NCBI GenBank assembly: GCA_037576195.1
Contig: CM075102.1
Location: 15,496,745-15,560,744 of the forward strand
Source of the DNA: Phytoseiulus persimilis
Lineage: Eukaryota > Arthropoda > Arachnida > Mesostigmata > Phytoseiidae
DNA: 64,000 bases
Reading direction: 5' to 3'
Below the pieces are notes generated by a model. It did not search any database, was not told where the DNA came from, and saw only the letters and a program-made list of their open reading frames with translations. Shown here one piece after another: positions 61,200 through 64,000 of the stretch. A program made the position numbers and the translations under genes. Every line of letters starts with the position of its first letter. Position 1 is the first letter of the stretch.

Positions 61200-63100
61200 G
61201 GAGAGTTCGCCACAACGACCGCCGGAACAGATGCCTGTGCCGTTTCGCTGATGCCTGTTCTGAAGTGATTGTCCTCACCGAGGTCGCCGTCGAAAACGGG
61301 TGGTTGCGTACAGCTCGAGTGAAAAAATTAGCTGAGACGAGGATTTTATGAACAGTAACGTTACTTCACATGAACGGCGATACGCCTTGACCTCGACAGC
61401 GGCAGTGATGTTGGAGCGAATAACTCTCACCGTTGAAATGTTCGAAGATTCTGTTGAGAGAACGAGGGGTCAAAGACTTGGTTGTTGTTCCTTACGCGCA
61501 GTCAACAGTTTCGTAACGTACGACGCCGGCGACAACGGGGCAAATCAAAGCGCCGCCACCACCAGCGCCGCCGAAATTCGCTCTGTCAGAATGTCAATGC
61601 TATTAGGAGTGAGAAACAAGAAGAAAAAGAGCTTCAAGCGGATGCTGTAAAGACACGTTTGACGATCGGTGGCGGTCGCATCCGAAAGCCATTCGTCCTG
61701 ATTGTCACAGTAATGTTCGAGCGAAATTTCGCTCGACGTCATCTCTTCCCATATTTTTCCTCATCCGTAGCCTACTCCATCGTCCGGTTTGGCGACCATC
61801 ACGGTCGAGGCTGCTGCTGATGTTTCGGCGTTTGGAGCAAGTTCTCCATCTCTCGAAGTGAGTGCACAGCTCCACCAATGTGAGATCTCGTGACGACGGA
61901 GCTTTGGGATCTCGGAATGAGCCGCTGGCTTCCTAACTGGAGATCCCCATGACACTCCAGAAGCGGGAACCATTCCCGATTTCTCAAAGATTCTTATCGG
62001 ATACAGCTCCCTCGTCCGTAGGTAGATTCATTGCTCTGCATGGAATCGAGCTGATTGTTGAAATCATAGAGGTGGCTGACACTGTCGATTCCGAGCGGGA
62101 GCCCACCATGATTATCACCTCAGGACTCTTTCGCCTGAGAGATAGGGGTACCGACTAGCATGCCAGTTGACCCGATAATCGCTTCCAGATCACGAAACAG
62201 GCGCAGATCAGCGCAGCGAATGACGATATAGTTATGATCGATGAGAATCCCCTCAGAAAAGCGGACTCGGAGCCAGCGTCGATGATTCACTGCCTATGAA
62301 GAAGGAAGCAGCAGGGAGGTCACGAAACAACCTTCGTAAGCCAGAATCTCGAGTCTGATCTCTTCGACGATTCCTGCTGGGAAAAAAGTAGTGTGAGTTC
62401 CACTCGAGAACACCCACTAACGGCCGCTCTACACCTTTTCCGCATGAAATCCAACGGACCAAGACGGACTATAGCCGAGGACAGTTCTGTTCGAGAACCA
62501 TGTTAGGCTCTGCGAATCGCTTCGATTCGGGTTCGTCGACTCCTGCCGAGTGTTCCGATACTGAGGCAAGCTTTCCGAGTCCGCCGGCTGAGAAATGCTT
62601 CGCGCTGTCACTCCGTGAGCCCTGCCGCAGGAATGGATTTGTTTGAGCAGGTTCGCTTGAACTGGCATAAGAGAAACTCTCACGTGAAATTCAGAAATTA
62701 CGGAGAATGCCGGATTTTTTTTTCGCAGCGAAGCGTCTCCGAGCCGAGCGGACTATTGCCGGCGTTTCAGCTTTTGTCAAAGGGGAGCCCGCTCAAAACA
62801 AGACGAGCCGTGAAAACTCACAAGCTGAAATCGACGTGTTCTGTCTGAAGTGGTGATGTCAGCATTCTCGACGTGCTCCAAGAAATCGCGGGTATAGGAG
62901 ATTCCACGCCCGTTCGTCCGGTCCCAGGATCCGCTGCCGACTGTGACGAGGAGAAGCTCGGTCAGCGGAACGTTCCGTTCTCCAAACTGATGAGGCACGG
63001 CTACTTCACGAACGCCGAACCCGTTCGTCAAACGCGAGGGAGCAAACCGCGAGGCCTCGGCTGAGGGTATCTGTGAGATCGCCCTCCGCGCCATCACGGC
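61200..63100 (-). pseudogene. Carboxylesterase N-terminal half, decayed or unresolved
   Basis: Family blocks appear on the minus strand in the right order but in different frames. About 63080-62980: IPSAEASRFAPS and GFGVREV (family: IPYAEPP..RFAPP, GVRDAT). About 62960-62900: GSGSWDRTNG. About 62650-62530: QIHSCG..HGVTA, then SAGGLGKLASVSEH in another frame, where the family has FGGDP..VT.FGESAGG. About 61860: VHSLREMENLL (family: V.CLR......LL). About 61290: PVFDGDL in a frame that does not join the next exon. The Gly-Glu before the nucleophile Ser is not present. Either the gene is a pseudogene, or sequence errors or missed micro-introns break the model. Being continuous with intact C-terminal exons, it was presumably one gene. 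Confidence 0.5.
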
Positions 63101-64000
63101 GTGAGAACATAGCTATGTTTGTCCATTGTTGGTCCATGGCAGGGCGGTCCATGAACAAATGTCTCCGGGCTACCGTCTGTGATACCATTGTGCCACATAC
63201 ACATTTCGGAACGATCTTTGCTGTTGAATTCCGGAGATATGGATGCGATCCCAACTCATCATAGTGGTCGGGGGCTGACGGAGCGTAAGTATGAAGCATG
63301 GAAAAAATCAATAAATTGTGCCCACCGATTGAAAACTGGTTCTGAGATTACAATGTTCCGAGATGGTCAATCACACAACAGTGGATTTCAGAGCTCTGGA
63401 GAGAGTTGTCGTGGGGAAAGACAGCGCGATAGCTTTCACATGGATCCGGCCCAAGTTTTCGAACACAATGAGAAGCATCAGATAGAGGAGCCGCGTGTTG
63501 ACCTTCTAACAGCTACTTCATCAGCTGTACTGGAGGAAAACGACTTTTGGAGTGGTAATTAGAAACGGGGAGGCTGATTCGTTCCTGGAAAATAGCGATG
63601 GATTTTCAGGACCCTCGACCTATTCGTCAGGCCAGGGAGGGAGAATTCCTTGAATTGGTTTGCATTGATCCTTCCGAAAAACAAGATTTGCATTCGTCGA
63701 GTTTAAATCACTCTTGAACATCGAGAAGGACGTGAGTGCTTTGACTAGTCTTGCCTCCATTGCCAAAATCAGCCTGGAGAAGCGCAGCGGGTGACTCCTC
63801 CATCCATCAAACGAAGCGCGTAAGGACTCCCCGCTAACATACCCGAACAGAAGACAGGAGGAGCAAGAAATGCGGATTTAGTGTGCACTGGACCAACAGT
63901 TTGTGAATTGCGGATTGAAACTTCCTCCATCAGAAGATCTCATACAGGCTTCGGCGTACGAATCCGTCGGAAGTATTTCCTCGCTGACGCGCGAAGCCAG
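63101..64000. other. No gene recognised at right edge
   Basis: One plus-strand frame of 127 codons (63179..63562) has no recognisable domain. The first exons of the esterase gene could begin here, but none was identified. Confidence 0.3.

Noticed and set aside
1-64000. CRISPR arrays, bacterial operons, riboswitches
   Set aside because: The window is eukaryotic. The tandem arrays have no unique spacers between repeats, so they are minisatellites, not CRISPR.

Overview
This window is animal nuclear DNA. Genes are split by short introns (mostly 80-180 nt) with canonical splice sites, AATAAA signals follow several stops, and the products are mitochondrial and secretory-pathway proteins. I infer an arthropod with a compact genome of about 50% GC, most likely a mesostigmatid or phytoseiid mite. 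The Su(var)3-9-type genes are not fused to eIF2-gamma as they are in insects, and a Reeler-type defence protein is present. The species call is inference.

Layout. 0.5-10 kb: three tandem, same-strand YME1L-type mitochondrial AAA proteases, with a decayed fourth copy between the first and second and a hAT transposon relic between the second and third. 10.9-12.7 kb, minus: the retromer subunit VPS26. 14.2-17.4 kb: a large 45-bp minisatellite with higher-order repeats and a retroposon-like insertion, in the divergent interval between VPS26 and the next gene. 18.8-21.8 kb: a very-long-chain 3-hydroxyacyl-CoA dehydratase. 23.6-24.8 kb, minus: cytochrome c1. 24.8-30.9 kb: gene-poor, with one FLYWCH zinc-finger exon. 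30.9-41.6 kb: two tandem SU(VAR)3-9-like H3K9 methyltransferase genes flanking a PUSL1/TruA-type tRNA pseudouridine synthase. 42.4-44.0 kb: a 26-bp minisatellite. 44.4-47.2 kb: a longer copy of the same hAT element with a LINE 3' fragment inside it. 47.9-48.2 kb: a possible reverse-transcriptase fossil. 51.4-52.7 kb: a small unknown acidic protein convergent with a Reeler-domain secreted protein. 55.1-63.1 kb, minus: a type-B carboxylesterase/cholinesterase-like gene whose C-terminal half is well resolved and whose N-terminal half looks frame-broken.

The genes do not form one pathway. What stands out is local duplication (YME1L x3 plus a pseudogene, SUV39 x2), departures from family consensus within those duplicates (pore loop, protease motif, SET-domain Glu), and three introns that only splice in frame with a GC-AG donor. 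All exon joins were worked out by hand from reading frame and splice consensus. No database search was run.
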